NCBI GenBank assembly: GCA_021521415.1
Contig: JAIQDT010002059.1
Location: 343,275 to 407,274, forward strand
From: Bidens hawaiensis
Lineage: Eukaryota; Streptophyta; Magnoliopsida; Asterales; Asteraceae
Direction: 5' to 3'
Length of the DNA: 64,000 nucleotides
A program made the translations under genes and the position numbers. Of the stretch, positions 32,233-44,796 are shown piece by piece. The notes below the pieces were generated by a model that searched no databases, was not told the origin of the DNA, and saw nothing but the letters and a program-made list of their open reading frames with translations. The stretch's first letter is position 1. Each line of letters opens with the position of its first letter.

Positions 32233-33072
32233 TGTGTTAATTTCTTATAAGTGTTCTTTGATCTTTTTAAAATATACGGAACTTGAATATAGAAACTGAA
32301 ATTACAATGTATACATCTTTCATCTGTTAATAAACAAATAAGTTGATAAATTATGGTTTCAAAATCAATTATTAAGCACTCTTAAATGCATATGATCTGC
32401 AAGCATTCTCTCTACATATATTAGTAGCGGGAAGCTAAAATCAGACCATTAACCGACAAAACTGAACTGAAATCATCCAAAAATCGAATCAACCATCAAC
32501 CAACAAAACCGAACCCTAATTAACCGAAAACCAAATCAACTAAAAAACAGTAACCGGTTTATTTTTGTATACAGCCTACAGCATTACAACAATACTAGCA
32601 TATAGTTAAACATATGCAAGTAGCAGTAAGCAGAAACTGACCCACAGAAGCGAACTCAGATAAACCAAAAATCGATTACTGATTCAATTTTGTGTTCTCA
32701 CTTTCTCAGTTAACCAAAAATAGCCAAAACCAAACCAATTTCTTGCATTTCATGTCTTTTACAGCCACTTCTTGTTAGTTTCATTTTATGCAATTCTAAG
32801 CAAAATTTTTACCCCAAATTTTGTTTTAGTTATTAACCAAACCAAAAACAAACCAACCAAATAAACCAAATCGATTAATAAAATATATATATTAAACCAT
32901 GGTTTCAGTTCAGTTAAAGCGAATAACCAAACCATGCACACCCCAGATGAAAACCACTGGTTTCATTTTTTCCAACAAGTAACTTGTTTGATATTCAACA
33001 ACAAAATCTAATTATCAAATAAGTTCTCAAAATCTGGTACAAGAACCTTACAAATTGAAACCAAAAAAAAAA
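32233..33072. other. Interval between two convergent genes with an AACCGA-type element
   Basis: After the START gene stop there is ~200 bp of 3' UTR-like AT-rich DNA. From about 32433 to 32945 the sequence is dominated by AACCGAAAACC- and AACCAAACC-like words, ending CAAACCATGCACACCCC, the inverted form of the GGGGTGTGCA end seen elsewhere. No coding sequence. Confidence 0.6.
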
Positions 33073-34542
33073 CTAATCGAACAAGCTGAATCCCATATCG
33101 TCATCACTTTCTTCCTTTGCTTCCTCCTGCAAAAATCCAAACCAAATTAATTTTACAAACTAATCATACTTTATTTGAACATCTGTTCCTACAGTATTCT
33201 ATTATGTGTTTTTGCTTTGGCCACTAAAGTGTGATAAACCGCAAAAGGGCCCTTACACATGTGGCGTTACCCCATTAATTATACTACAAACGCCTAGCTG
33301 AGACTTCATTCATTTAATGAATTACACAACCTTGAACCAAGCTTAGGCTCATTTATGTATTTGTCAAAAAATATATTAAATAGTTAAAGATGTATTTAAA
33401 TTATTGAAAATAACTTATCTCAAGCCGAACCTGAGCTTAAAAGGTTTACAGTATTTGACTTGCTTATATTTGATTTTCACTTAAATTTTTTTTAAACTAC
33501 CGGGGTCACATAAATTACATCTTAGTTTTCCTTCACTGACAACCTTAACACCATCAAACATGAATATGACTCGTTTATATGTCATGATGATAAAACAATT
33601 TTAAGTTTCATGTACCAAAAAGAGAATGACAAAGTCTAGCATACCAATTTCAATTAATTAAGAAAATAAAAATATTTACATACCACACTCTATTTATTAA
33701 CAGGTCCTGCCTATGGGTGCAATCAAGCCAGGCCACTCATGAGCTTCGCGAGCTACTCATAATCGGATCGTTAAAAGGCTTGATCAAGCCGAGCTTAATC
33801 GAGCCCGAGCTCGAGCCTAAAAGTAAGCTCGCATAATAAGCGAGCCCGAGCTTCACTTATCAGGCTCAAGCTGGCTCGCAAGCCTAAACAAGCCTGTCAT
33901 TTTTATAATTTTATAAAATATATTTAGATAAAATATATATTTAGTAATTATTAATTAATATATATAATGTTGTAAAAATAACTAAATAACAAATATTATT
34001 TTAGACACAAAATTATAATTATAAAAAATATTTATAAACAATTACAAACATATTAAAAAAGATTAGTAAATAATAAACCCTCGCGAGCTTGAAAATCTAC
34101 TCACAAGCTCCGTGTAAGTTAAACAAGCTGAGCCCGAGTTTACACCCCAAGTCTTATCATATCTTAAACATGTACTCAATTGCCAGCTGTCTATCTCTAA
34201 ACTCTAAACATACAATTGTGGCATACTCACTTCTACCTACGATTCGATATAAATTTTATTCAAAACCGAACCGCTAATAAAACAAATACCTTCTTCTCTT
34301 CAGCAGCGGGAGCATCGGCAACCGCGGCACCACAACCACCACCAGCACTAGCAGCAACAGCCACCGCGGCACCACCGCCAACAGCTCCAACATTCATTAC
34401 CAAATCATCCAAATTCTTCTTCTCGCATAGCTTAGCGAATAAGCTAGGCCAGTACGATTCAATTGCCACGTTAGCTGCGCTTACAAGTGTAGCAATCTTC
34501 TCAGCCTAATTTCATGAATCAATTAGAACTTAAATGAATGAA

Positions 34543-34579
<37 letters not shown>

Positions 34580-34652
34580 TTACGGTGATTGAAATGCCGT
34601 CGTCGTGGAGGATTAATGAAGCGTAGGTGCAAGCGAGCTCGCTAACCGCCAT
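33073..34652 (-). CDS. RPP1: Cytosolic large-subunit stalk protein P1, 3 exons
   Basis: Exons 34652-34584, 34505-34290 and 33126-33073 (minus strand) join to 112 codons. The protein starts [20 protein letters not shown], carries the helical dimerisation domain ([43 protein letters not shown]), then an Ala/Gly-rich hinge and ends [17 protein letters not shown], the acidic tail shared by eukaryotic P0/P1/P2 that recruits elongation factors. Length equals the P1 norm. The hinge has [10 protein letters not shown] with a cysteine, which is unusual but harmless. Intron 1 is 78 bp and largely (TAA)n. Intron 2 (33127-34289) contains a GAGCTCGAGC-type element. Intact. Confidence 0.95.
33712..34149. 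repeat. GTGCAA(A/T)C...GAGC-family element inside the P1 gene intron 2
   Basis: It begins ATGGGTGCAATCAAGCC and ends GAGTTTACACCCC. The ends consist of GAGCCCGAGCTCGAGCC-like words and the middle is (AT)-rich (33900-34070). Same structure as the copies at 35391, 40349, 54670 and 58074. Confidence 0.75.
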
Positions 34653-35390
34653 TTGTACGGAGATCTGGTTGTGATATTGTGTTGTATTGTGCGGCGTTGA
34701 GTGTCAATGTGAAGAGAGTGGGGTATATAGGTTGAGATTTAGGGGTTTTGTATTGTATTGGGCTTGCATTTTAGCCCAAAAAAACATTTTGGGCCTAATT
34801 TCATTCTTAATGTGAACAAATTGGGTTTTTCTGATACTCGGTTCTAGGTATAGAATATGGTTCCGGTATGATCGGGTATTGGAAAATCGGATAAGATCAA
34901 TACCTGGGTCGGGCTCGGTTACGGATATTGTCTCTAAAAACCATACCCTAAGCATTGGGTTGGGATCGAGTATAGAACCGGGTATTTGAATACCTTATTT
35001 TCGGGGTTTTCTGTGTATTTTTCGGGTATAGATTGCGTTTTCTAAGGGGCTACACTTTGTTGGGGTATTTTCCGGGTATTTTCAGGCATATATCGGATAT
35101 TTGAAATAACCTGTCTCGGGTATTGAAAAAATCTGGTTTCGGGTATGGAACCGGTTCCGGTTTTCGGGTACTATCGGGTTCGGTTCCAGGTACGGGTTTT
35201 TGTAATGAAATGCATGTCTTATCCGTACCCTACAAGTCCGGTACAAGTTCGGGTAGTAAAAAACCGGGTCTAAAAAAAGACCGTACCCGGTTTTTTTCCA
35301 GGACCGGTTCCGGGTTTTTTGTCACCTCTTTATGCTAATATAGCTGAATTGGTTACACAGTTAAGTTTTAGATTGTGCATTTGTGCATAT
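34653..35390. repeat. Promoter region of P1 followed by a CCGGGTA-rich element
   Basis: 34653-34790 is the immediate upstream region of P1. 34800-35335 is filled with TCGGGTA, ACCGGTTCCGGG and ACCGGGT words on both strands with little inverted-end definition. It matches the theme of the elements at 43741-44796 and 48889-49126. No coding evidence; open frames here arise from the repeat's lack of stops. Confidence 0.6.
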
Positions 35391-35861
35391 GAGTGTAAAC
35401 GAGCCGAGTCAGAGCTCGACTATGCTTGAGTTCGGCTCGTTTACTTACAAGAGCTCAACCTAAAGTTAGGGTCGGTTTGAGCTCTCGTTTCTAAAGCTCA
35501 AGCTCGGCTGGTAATATGTTTTTCTTAAGCTTGGGCTCGGCTCTTTATTATTTATTAACTAATTAATATACAGTTTTAAATATATTTTGAAAAAAACTTT
35601 AAATGAGCCTAAGCTCGACTCAAGCTCAGTTGTGAAGTTGAAACTAATACATAGAAGTCCACAAATATAAAGCATAAAATCGCATCCGTTTTGACGAGCA
35701 TAAATTTGCTTCCAATACAAGACTCGAGCTCATGCTCGATAAGTAAAAATAACTTTTCTAATGCTCGGCCCGAGTTTAAAAAAAATAACATCAGGTCATT
35801 AGAGGTTTTTAACGATCCGAGCTCGAGTAGCTTGTGAACAAGGCAGCTCGTTTGCACCCCT
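35391..35861. repeat. GAGCTCGAGC-family element with GTGTAAACGAG / CTCGTTTGCACCCCT ends
   Basis: Starts GAGTGTAAACGAGCCGAG and ends CAGCTCGTTTGCACCCCT, inverted ends that pair for about 12-15 bases. The core is AT-rich, as in the sister copies. No coding sequence. Confidence 0.8.
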
Positions 35862-36124
35862 ATTCATAGCAGTTAATTAAAACTGATATACAAACAATAA
35901 AAATGTGATAAAAACACTTTTCAAGAGCATAAACAGACAAAAGTGAGTTGTCAAGTCTGATTGAAACACAACTAGAAAATCTGATAAGTAGCACAAACAA
36001 ACAAGACCAACAGACACATTACATACGGTTCAGATGTCTAACTGCATCATTCATCAAACAAGTTCCTACAACATATTAATCCCTAATAAATAGGCTGCAA
36101 AACGCAAACGGAGCTATCATTGAC
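35862..36124. other. 3' flank of the SR gene
   Basis: Probably contains the 3' UTR of the minus-strand SR gene. On the minus strand AATAAA-like words (rev. comp. TTTATTAG near 36087 region) are possible poly(A) signals. Nothing else is recognised. Confidence 0.4.
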
Positions 36125-38433
36125 TCAAGGACTTAACACCTGAAAATAAAATAGGATACAATCAAAATATATCATAGACGCGGCACGACTTCATTCATGC
36201 GTAAAAGTAAGCATGCCATACCTTACGAGGCGATTCTGACTTTGACCTTGACCTGTCCCTGCACCAACGTTGTAGAAAACGATGAGTTTGTCACGAACAA
36301 TTACTATTTTAGCCTCTGTATATACATGCATGTGGTGTGTGTAGGCGATATTAAAATACCTCGGTGACTTCACAGGAGATGCGGATCTGGACTTTGGTGG
36401 TGATTTTGACACAGAGCGGTCCAATGATTTGCTGGAAAAAGAAAAGGCAGATTCCAAAATTAAATGAATTATAAAACAACCAGAATTAAATAATTTGTAA
36501 TACCTCCTGCTGCGGCTCCTGCTTCGGCTGCGACTCCTGCTTCTGCTACGGCTCCTGCTTCTGCTTCTTGACGGACTCCTATCATACTCCCTTACCTGCA
36601 CAATAAACATTATGTAATTGCATACAACCTTTTAAATCATTTTGTTCAAAATTTCTAAAATGTTAGCGTAACAAAAATAAACCCGTGATCATGATTAACC
36701 TATTAAGTATACGCCATGCTTATATTAGGAAAAAGAAAAACCACCTCGATGTAGGTTCTTGTCCATGGATTTCGAAACTCGGTGTCATCAAGCTTCCTTA
36801 TCTAAGATACAAAGTACACATCAGATGTTTAATGGACTGAATAAATATGTTAAACACGCCATAGCGACTCTGAAATAATATTTCATCAACTTACAGCATA
36901 TTTCATGTCATCGTAGTTGGTATAGTCAACAAGACCAAATGTCCCTGAATATGAACTTTTGTTAGGATACGAAATCCATGTTAATTGATAAGAGTAAATT
37001 CATAACAATGTTAAAACTTATACCCTTGCTATCACGAGAAACTTCAGCAAAACATACATCTCCAGCCTTACGCATGTGGTCCTGGGAAAAAATGTTACAT
37101 TTTTATTTTTATTTCAGTTAACAGAGCAACAAAAATATAAAATATATATATATATATATATATATAAAAGCTAAAAGCATCAGTGTTACCTTAAGATCCT
37201 GCCAAGAAGCAGATGATGGTAGCCCTCGAACAATAACTGCACATAAAAAAAATAAGAAAAAAATAAGGAACTTGCCAAAAAATACAATTGAGAAAATGCA
37301 TTCATTAAGTTATAGTTTATAATTAATCTATAAATGTATATCTCGAGAGGCACCTCGATACTCGGTACGTTGTGAAATGCCAAAACGTCCACCACCTCCA
37401 CGGCCACGTCCACCGCCGCCATAGCTACCGCGGCCATCACCTGAGGATGATTGTCCACGGCTGCCATGAGCAAGCTCAACCTGCACAACAAAGCATATCA
37501 AAGATTTTTTTTACTTTTTAATAATATAAAAGCAAAAGCATTAGTTGAGGCGATAAAAAAGCATATAACTGTGTTACCCTCAGGCGGCAACCATCAAAGT
37601 TATAGCCATCCCGACCCCTGATAGCATCTTCAGCGTCTCGAGCATTTGCAAACTACAAATTTAAACAACCGCAAGCAGTTAATTATTGTCGAATTTCATT
37701 CCTCCAGACATATATTTCATACAATCAGAGAACGAAGTTGGACTACAATAAGTTACCTCCACAAAACAATAGCAAGGAGGACGAGGTGGAATCTTCAATT
37801 CTATGTCCAATATGCGCCCATACTGCACAAAGCAAAACCATCTTAAGAATGCTGAACATATCTTCCAGCTTAAAAATTTAGCATACAACACTAAAAGTTC
37901 AGATTCATAATTTGCAAAACTCCAGTAATATAATCAGGAATGATACTACAAAAACTTGATTCTAACCAGCATAAAAGTGTGTTACTCAAAACTGTAGTTT
38001 TATCAGATTATTTAGGAATCTTGAGCAAGTGCTGCCATAATCTCTTCTGATGCACAAGGAAACAGCATATGTGTGCCAGGCATGTAATTTGCATTATTCA
38101 ATATAGGTATATAATATATAGGTATATAACAGATGCTATATGTTAGCAACTTAGTATTGTAAATGATATCTGATAAATGTTTTTTATTATAATGCCAAAA
38201 TGATTTAAAAAACGGCTCAACCCTGGTTATTCTTTGAATATTTTTGAAAAAGTGACTTCACATTTTGGTAGTTTAACTAGTTGACTAAAACTAAAAACAA
38301 TTATATGAATCTTTAATTTTATTAAAAGGAGACAAATGACACACACCTTGTAAAAAAGATCTTCAACTTCCCATTCCTTAATATCCAGGGGGAGATTCCC
38401 AACATAAATCATGCGTGAGAAACGGCTACTCAT
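36125..38433 (-). CDS. SR34: SR splicing factor of the SR34/SR30 (SF2/ASF-like) type, 12 coding exons
   Basis: Coding exons on the minus strand: 38433-38347, 37822-37757, 37652-37578, 37480-37354, 37236-37190, 37081-37024, 36944-36895, 36801-36745, 36595-36504, 36431-36360, 36258-36222 and 36139-36125. They join to 260 codons. RRM1 (residues ~7-75) has RNP2 IYVGNL and RNP1 YCFVEFA. A Gly-rich hinge ([14 protein letters not shown]) leads to the pseudo-RRM with the hallmark SWQDLK and then an RS tail (SRSRSR... from ~210, followed by [16 protein letters not shown]). This equals Arabidopsis SR34/SR30 in layout; which paralogue is not decided. The last exon adds only four residues. Plant SR genes are heavily alternatively spliced, and retention of the short introns here would give early stops. 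Confidence 0.93.
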
Positions 38434-39805
38434 TTTTCAGTTCCAAGGAGACAGCTAACTGAAAACTGCAAAAAAAAACTAAACAAATAAATAACCTATA
38501 AAAACAAAAATAAAAAAGAGATCATGAAGTGATGTTTCCTAGTTTATCAAAAGAGCACTCCCAGTGTATTGTGTAAGTCACACATCTTTAACTGTCATGT
38601 GGTATCATGCAATAAAAAATATGAAATAAAACAAAATCATGAAGCAAACCAAAAGAGCACTCCTCGTGATGAGCAGTGCTTCATTAGCTCCAATGCTCAT
38701 GCAATCCATGAAGCTCCAAAGCAATAATATAATGAAATAAAATTCCCAAATCCTCTATATTGCTCATAAGCGCCAATATGCTCCACAGCTATGCATTTTG
38801 GCAATAAATTTGAGGTCCAACTATATTTTATTTAACCACAACTCCAAAAGATATTCCCTAAATCCCCATTTACATCCCTATGTATGATTCCAAAGCTCAT
38901 ACTTGTCCAAGCGGTTGACATCTATCATAAACAAAGCATCTCAGTCATAAGATGATGTAAAATTACCATATGTTTTTACTCTACTGCGACTCTGTGAGAT
39001 AGCCACCCCAGTTAACACTTTTAAGAGCCCTCCGTGTCATAAAACGATTTAAAACTACCATTTTAGTGTATTTACCTTACTCTTAACACTTTTTTTACTG
39101 TACTGTGAAATATCCAACCCAGGTATCAATTTTAAGACACCTCTCATTCATAAGATGTAAACCTTGCTCTTGACACTTGTTTTACTGTAGCTGTGAAATA
39201 TCCACCCTAGTTATCACTTTTAACATCCCTGAGTGATGTATTTTTGAAGTGAACATAAACTCATAAGTCATATCAGCTGCTCAATTTCTAATATCTTAAA
39301 AGGTGCATCACTTTTGAAACTTAATATTCAACAAGTTCGAATAATTATGTGTTTGTTTCAAGACAATGAAACAACTAGTTTTCCCCTCTCACCACTTGGT
39401 TCTTTTTCAGGAAGCTGCAAGAACAAACTAAAAGCGGCTCTCGATAGACTGTAATTAGGGTTGCCAATTTCAGACACCGTGACACAGACCTGTTAACACG
39501 ACACGCAACTACACGAAGTTAAACAAGCTTGGGTTTGAGCTCAACAGGTTTCTGCGTCTTGAACAGGTCAACATGTTCAAGACAGTTAAATTTTTGTCCA
39601 AATACTTGGATTTTTTATTCAAATTACATTAAGGATTATGTATTAATTAAGAATTTATAAACTTTTGGCAACTTCTGTTTCGCCACATAGTACATATGGG
39701 ATATTTATTGTGTGCCATAAACAAGTCGTGTCGTGTAACCTATATCTAAACAGGTTTGTGTTCGTGTTTGAAAAAAAAACAATACAATTAGTTATCGTGT
39801 CATGT

Positions 39806-40255
39806 AGGGGTGTGCAACTGAAACAAAAACCGATGGTTTGGTTTTCTGTTTTTGTAAATAAGCGAAGTTACGGATCAGTTTTTGGTTTTTCATGTAACAA
39901 AAACTGAAAAATAGGAACCGAACCAAATTTATAGATTTTATTTTTTTTTCTTTTTGCAAGTAATTTATATAAATTCTATAAATACGTAACTCAAATACAT
40001 TAGCTAAATGTATAATAACCACCTAATTATAAATCAACAAAATGATTGAGACCCAAGTTCATTAATTTAGGCCAGTTTCTTTACACAAAATTTCCAAGCT
40101 CAATTGAAAAAACTTAAACCAAACCCTAACAGAACCCAAACTGACGACCAAAAACCAAAACCCAACAGTTTTTAAAAAGTCAAAATCAAAGTTTCGGATT
40201 TTGGTTCGGTTTTAGCCCAAAACCGACCCCAATCGATCTATGCTCCATGTCTAAC
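39806..40255. repeat. GGTGTGCAA...AACCGAAA-type element in the SR leader intron
   Basis: Begins AGGGGTGTGCAACTGAAAC and ends CCAAAACCGACCCCAATCG...CTCCATG, with a TTTGGTTTT/AACCAAAAAC self-complementary word set at both sides and a plain AT-rich centre. Same family as 20462, 32433 and 61984. Confidence 0.6.
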
Positions 40256-40348
40256 ACCAAATGTCGTGTCTGACCTATTATCCCAACCCTTATTGTAATT
40301 CATGCATCTCCTTCATGTATACTAGGATAAATGTTTGTTATAGTGAAT

Positions 40349-40844
40349 AGGGGTGCAAATGAGCCAGAGTCTAAGCTTTACTTGTCGAGCTCGTGAAGAA
40401 AGCTTGATCGAGCATATCGAGCCTAAAAGTAGGCTCATTTAATAAGCGAGCCCGGGTCCAAGCATCACTTATCGAGCTCGAGCCAGCTCACGAGCGTAAA
40501 GAAGCCTATAGTTTTACAAATTTTATAATGTATACTTTGATATTTATAATTGTATATAATGTTTTAAAAACAATAACTAATATAAATATATATTACGTTA
40601 AATACAAAAATAATTATAAATGTCTAAAACTAGTTAATTACAAAAAAAAAATATATAGTAAACAAACCAAGCCCAAGCCGCACTCGAACTTGAGAAACTA
40701 CTCACTAGCCGAGCTCAAGCTTGAGAAACTACTCACGAGCCAAGCTCGAGCTTTAAAAATAGGGATGGAAACAAGCCGAGCTCGAGCTCGAGCTCCGTGT
40801 AAGTTAAACGAGCAAGCTCGAGTTCGGCTCGGCTTGCACCCCTA
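40349..40844. repeat. GAGCTCGAGC-family element in the SR leader intron
   Basis: AGGGGTGCAAATGAGCC at the left and CTCGGCTTGCACCCCT at the right are inverted ends (about 12 paired bases). Inner sides are rich in CTCGAGC/GCTCGAG words; the centre (40510-40670) is AT-rich. Confidence 0.82.
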
Positions 40845-41042
40845 ACTTACTAAAGCACAATAATAGCAATAATAATTCAACTATATAAGCTATAACTTCA
40901 AATTAGGGTCTATAAATAAGTGAAATCACAAATTAACAAGTTAACTGTTAACACATGTAGTGATGAATTGTTCTTACTGTGAATGACGGTGAAAACTGAC
41001 TCCGGCTAGGGTTTCAGATTCCGATTGTTTAGCTGTAACGTA

Positions 41043-41094
<52 letters not shown>

Positions 41095-41232
41095 CTTGCG
41101 ATTCAAATCAAATAGAAGACAAAATTAAGCAAGGATTTGTTGAAAATTGATTAAATTATGATTTGGTGAATCACATACCTGAATGGAATTGGAATTGAGC
41201 GATGCGAAATAGGCGTCTCGTTGTGCTTTTGA

Positions 41233-42911
41233 TTGTACCAGATATGTAGCATGCGTTGGGCTTATTGGGCTTTGAAACAGGTTTTTTTACCAAGTTACAA
41301 TCGGTTTCGTTTCGGGTTTTGTACGGTTTCAGTTCGCTTAACCGGTTTTGAACTGGTTTTGATGGAGAAAATTAGAAACCGGTTTTGCATCTATGGTTTC
41401 AATCAGTTCCAAACCGGTTTCTACATAATCGGTTTCAAAACGGTTTGGTTTCGATTCGATTTTCGGGTAAGTTCGGTTAACCGGTTTATTTGGCCACCTC
41501 TCTGTGCTGATGCTGGTATGATTGTATATATGCGTTGGGGCGACGGATAACAAAATTCTAGAAAATAAAGTCGTAATATGATCGAAAGAATATATGTGTT
41601 TGTTTCGTTGTGACGGTTTAATAAAGTCGTAATACACTTACTATTTAAGTTGTAGTTTTTCATTTGTTTTTTTGTTTCTTTTTTTTCAAGTCATGGTATG
41701 CCATATAGCTCACTCAAAACTCTTTTCCATCATTAGAAGTTTGACAAATTCTACACCAGTAAGTGTCGAATTAGTAAGAGGTCTGAATGATTAAAAGTCT
41801 CTAAGCTAGTTAGTGCTAACTGTTGGGTACACTGATGTGGTGGTGACTAGTGGCGGAGGAGGAAGTGGTATGCTAGTGGCAAACTCAGGGTTATGAACAC
41901 ATATTAAGGGATAATGGGGTACAAATTTTATTCAGCATCATTTTGAAGCTTAATAGGTAAAATATTTGTTGGCCAATTCAGATATGTCATTTTGTGAACT
42001 AAACACACTTAATGTTGACTGATTCGTATGTGGCATTATTAAGAGACTACCAAATATAACACCATTTATGCATTTTAAAACATGATATTATATAACATTT
42101 TGAATGTGCTACTGCGGCATGCTTGTCTTGATATAAATGTTATTAAAAATCGAAGAACAAACATATAAATTGTCTAAGCTACTTAAAGGTTTCGATGCAA
42201 CCTTTAATAGGTGCTTTATAAAATTCAATTGTTGTCATTGTTTTATATTTACTTTTAACAACGTTTTGACATAAATTTTTTCCACATGGCGAATACTTTT
42301 TTTATTAACTTTACATTCATGTATTTTCTTTCTCTTTCGGAAAAGAAAATTTCATTCAACCACCAACAACAACAAAACAGCTGGACCCTCCACTGATCAA
42401 AGAGGGCCAGTGCAAAAGAAATCAAAGTATTTACATTTATATTTTATTGATACACATGTTTTGTTTTATTCTTGTTTATAAAATAGTTCATAATATGCAA
42501 ACTCATTATCTGTAATAGAACGTATGTTATCACCACCTGCTTTAACATAATCTTCGGTTATGTCACTATTTATTGTTACTGATACTTCACCAATATTTGT
42601 ATAATATATTTTGTTCCCTATATATGCCTTGGGCTTTTGTATCGTAGCTCGAACGATTGGGCCAACTAGTCCTACCTATTTTCTTAAAATGTTGCCAGAG
42701 GTGAAGAGGGTGTTGTTTGTTTTTCTAAAAAAGGTATGTGCAGGCTCTTTCGTCTGCGCCGCGCAGGCCACGCGCAAACATTTTCCATCTACAAATTATT
42801 TGATTTTTTGAAAACGTTTCATTTAAAAAACTTCTGGCGAACTCCTTTTGGTGCAGACTTGGCTCATTCACTTCTAAGATCTTCTAAGGTATGCAGAGAG
42901 TTAAACACCAC
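41233..42911. other. Gene-poor stretch upstream of the SR gene
   Basis: 41280-41500 is an AACCGGTTT-type repeat (GAACCGGTTTTG words). 41700-42900 shows no coding region with recognisable domains. A GTGAAGAGGGTGTTGTTTGTTTTTC block near 42700 leads into TCTGCGCCGCGCAGGCCACGCGC, a GC patch that is probably transposon-derived. Confidence 0.5.
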
Positions 42912-43178
42912 TAGGGATGAGATTGGGATGGTACCGGTACCGATCCCGAAAATCCCGATCCCGAAATTTGGAAATTGTCGGTACCGGTACCGAAATGTTC
43001 GGTTCGGTACCGGTATTACGTGTAAAATTCGGGAAATACCGGTACTGGTACCGGTACCGTACCGATACCGAAAACTCAAAACTTGGTACCGACGGTACCA
43101 AATCGGTACCGAATTCGGTACCGGCACCGGTACGGTACCGATACCAATCGCTACCCGTACCGAAAACGCTCATCCCTA
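42912..43178. repeat. TAGGGATGAG...GGTACCGG foldback element
   Basis: Left end TAGGGATGAGATTGGGATGG and right end AACGCTCATCCCTA are inverted. The interior is dominated by GGTACCGGTACCG words in both orientations, so the whole unit can fold. A related one is at 48672-48888. Confidence 0.8.
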
Positions 43179-43740
43179 AACACCACCATTTACCAACACC
43201 CAATGTCCACCACCATTGTCCACTGTCCACTACCACCCACCACCGCCGTCTACCACCGTCCACCACCACTATCCACCACCATCCACTACCACTACCACCG
43301 TCCACCACCACCACCACTATCCACTACCACAATTCATACATAACCACCAGTTTATTTAGCATTCTATAGACGTTAAAAAACAAATAGTCCTGTTCTTGCG
43401 GACTACAGAGATTTTGGTCCATCCTTTCTTTTACAGATTCTTTTACAGATGTCTGCAGATTTGGTTCACAGATTGCATACATTTTACCTCTGAAAAACAA
43501 ACAACATTTTATAAAATAGACAATATGTATTTAACTAGTGTATGTAACTAGTATAAGAGTCAATTGTCCGTACCCATAGGCCATAGATCCTAGGAATCAT
43601 TCTTAATACGAGGTACGAGTCACGAGAGGCATAACTATGGAAAATGAGCACTTACTGTATACCATTGTGGACTATATTCGCATCACAACTTTGACCCCTT
43701 ATTATTTTCTTACGTAACATTGTAATGAGACACGAGCTAA
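43179..43740. other. (CCACCA)n-like microsatellite and unassigned sequence
   Basis: 43185-43340 is an ACC/CCA/CAC-rich degenerate simple repeat. 43341-43740 has nothing recognisable. Confidence 0.6.
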
Positions 43741-44796
43741 AGGTGTTGTATAAACCGTATTTTCATAAACAGGAACCGGGTATAAACCAGTTTCGGGTAT
43801 GGTCAACAAAAGTCAAAACCGGGTCTGAGTAGATACCGGTTCCGGGTAGGGGTGTTCTTCGGGTTTGTTTTTCGGGTCGGGTTCTTCGGGTTTCAAAGTT
43901 TTAAATCTTGACCCGAAACCCAACCCAAATCTTTCACGGGTTTTTCGGGTTTCGGGTAATTCAGGTTCGGGTTTTTCGGGTTGAGTTAATCGGGTTTCGA
44001 GTATCCTAGAAAACAAACAAACAAAAGAAAAAAAACACAAAAACAAAAAAAAATTAAAAACTACAATGCTAAAATTAAAACAATATATAGTTTTTTGCTT
44101 ATAACACAAATAATCAAATAACAAACCAACATAACTTGATAAAACAATTCAATAAAAGAGTAAAACTAACTCGTGTCTTAATCGTATTCAATCGGGCGTG
44201 ATTTGGTTATTCGATTTTGGTTGCTATTAGTAATAAACGAAAAACATAAATTAATAATAAATAAGTTAGAATGACAACATAGAGCTAGATTATGATAACT
44301 TTAGTGGCTAAGACTTAGCTTATTATACCTAAAAATATATTTAATTTTAAAACTAAAGTTTATTCAGGTTGACCCGAAACTTATAAATCAAACCCGAGAA
44401 CCAACCCAGATTACTTCGGTTCGGGTTCGGGTTAGTCTTTTCTCGGGTTCGGGTTCTTCGGGTCGGGTTAGTTCGGGTTCGGGTTCGGGTTTTTTCGGGT
44501 CAGGTTTCGGGTTTCGGGTAAAAGTGACAGCCCTAGTTTCGGGTATAGTCGGGTATTTGACTGGATTTTCCGGATTTTTTTTGGGTTTCGGGTAGGGTCG
44601 GATCGTGTTTTGACCCGGTATTGATGGAACCGGTTCCACCGGCTCCGGGTTGGTTCCGGTTCTGGTACAGTTCCGGGGAGAAACCCAAAGCCCGGACCCC
44701 GATTCGTAACCACGGGTAGGGTAGGGTCAAGTCCGGCTCCGGATAGAAACCGCTAGGTCAGGTCCATAACAGGGTTTTTTTTTTTGTTTCACCTCT
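43741..44796. repeat. CGGGTA-type element with a nested second element
   Basis: The outer unit begins AGGTGTTGTATAAACC...GGAACCGGGTA and ends CAGGGTTTTTTTTTTTGTTTCACCTCT. Inside, about 43849-44536 is a second unit opening AGGGGTGTTCTTCGGG and closing GGGTAAAAGTGACAGCCCT, rich in TTCGGGTTCGGG. Long open frames on the minus strand here reflect that repeat, not genes. Confidence 0.65.

Larger units (their letters stand above)
38434..41232 (-). other. 5' UTR exons and long leader intron of the SR gene
   Basis: Splice signals suggest two untranslated exons upstream: about 41230-41179 (donor GTATGTGA) and 41032-40978 (acceptor TTACAG, donor GTAAGAAC), then a ~2.5-kb intron to an acceptor around 38465 (TTTTTGCAG) just before the ATG exon. 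Arabidopsis SR34/SR30 genes also have leader introns. A (TAA)n tract (41044-41092) lies in the first small intron. The large intron carries two repeat elements (39806-40255 and 40349-40844). RNA evidence would be needed to fix the ends. Confidence 0.55.

Noticed and set aside
32433..32945. Telomere-like repeat because of many AACC words
   Set aside because: Plant telomeres are TTTAGGG arrays. Here the words are AACCGAA/AACCAAA without fixed period and match the other GGTGTGCA-type elements.
42736..43369. Overlapping open frames of 138-150 codons on both strands
   Set aside because: They come from the GGTACCGG foldback element and the adjacent CCACCA repeat. Periodic dipeptide-like products (YRYR, TTTT) indicate low-complexity reading.
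43813..44730. Several minus-strand open frames rich in Pro, Glu and Thr
   Set aside because: They are translations of TTCGGGT-type repeats in the nested elements, with no start context and no splice structure.
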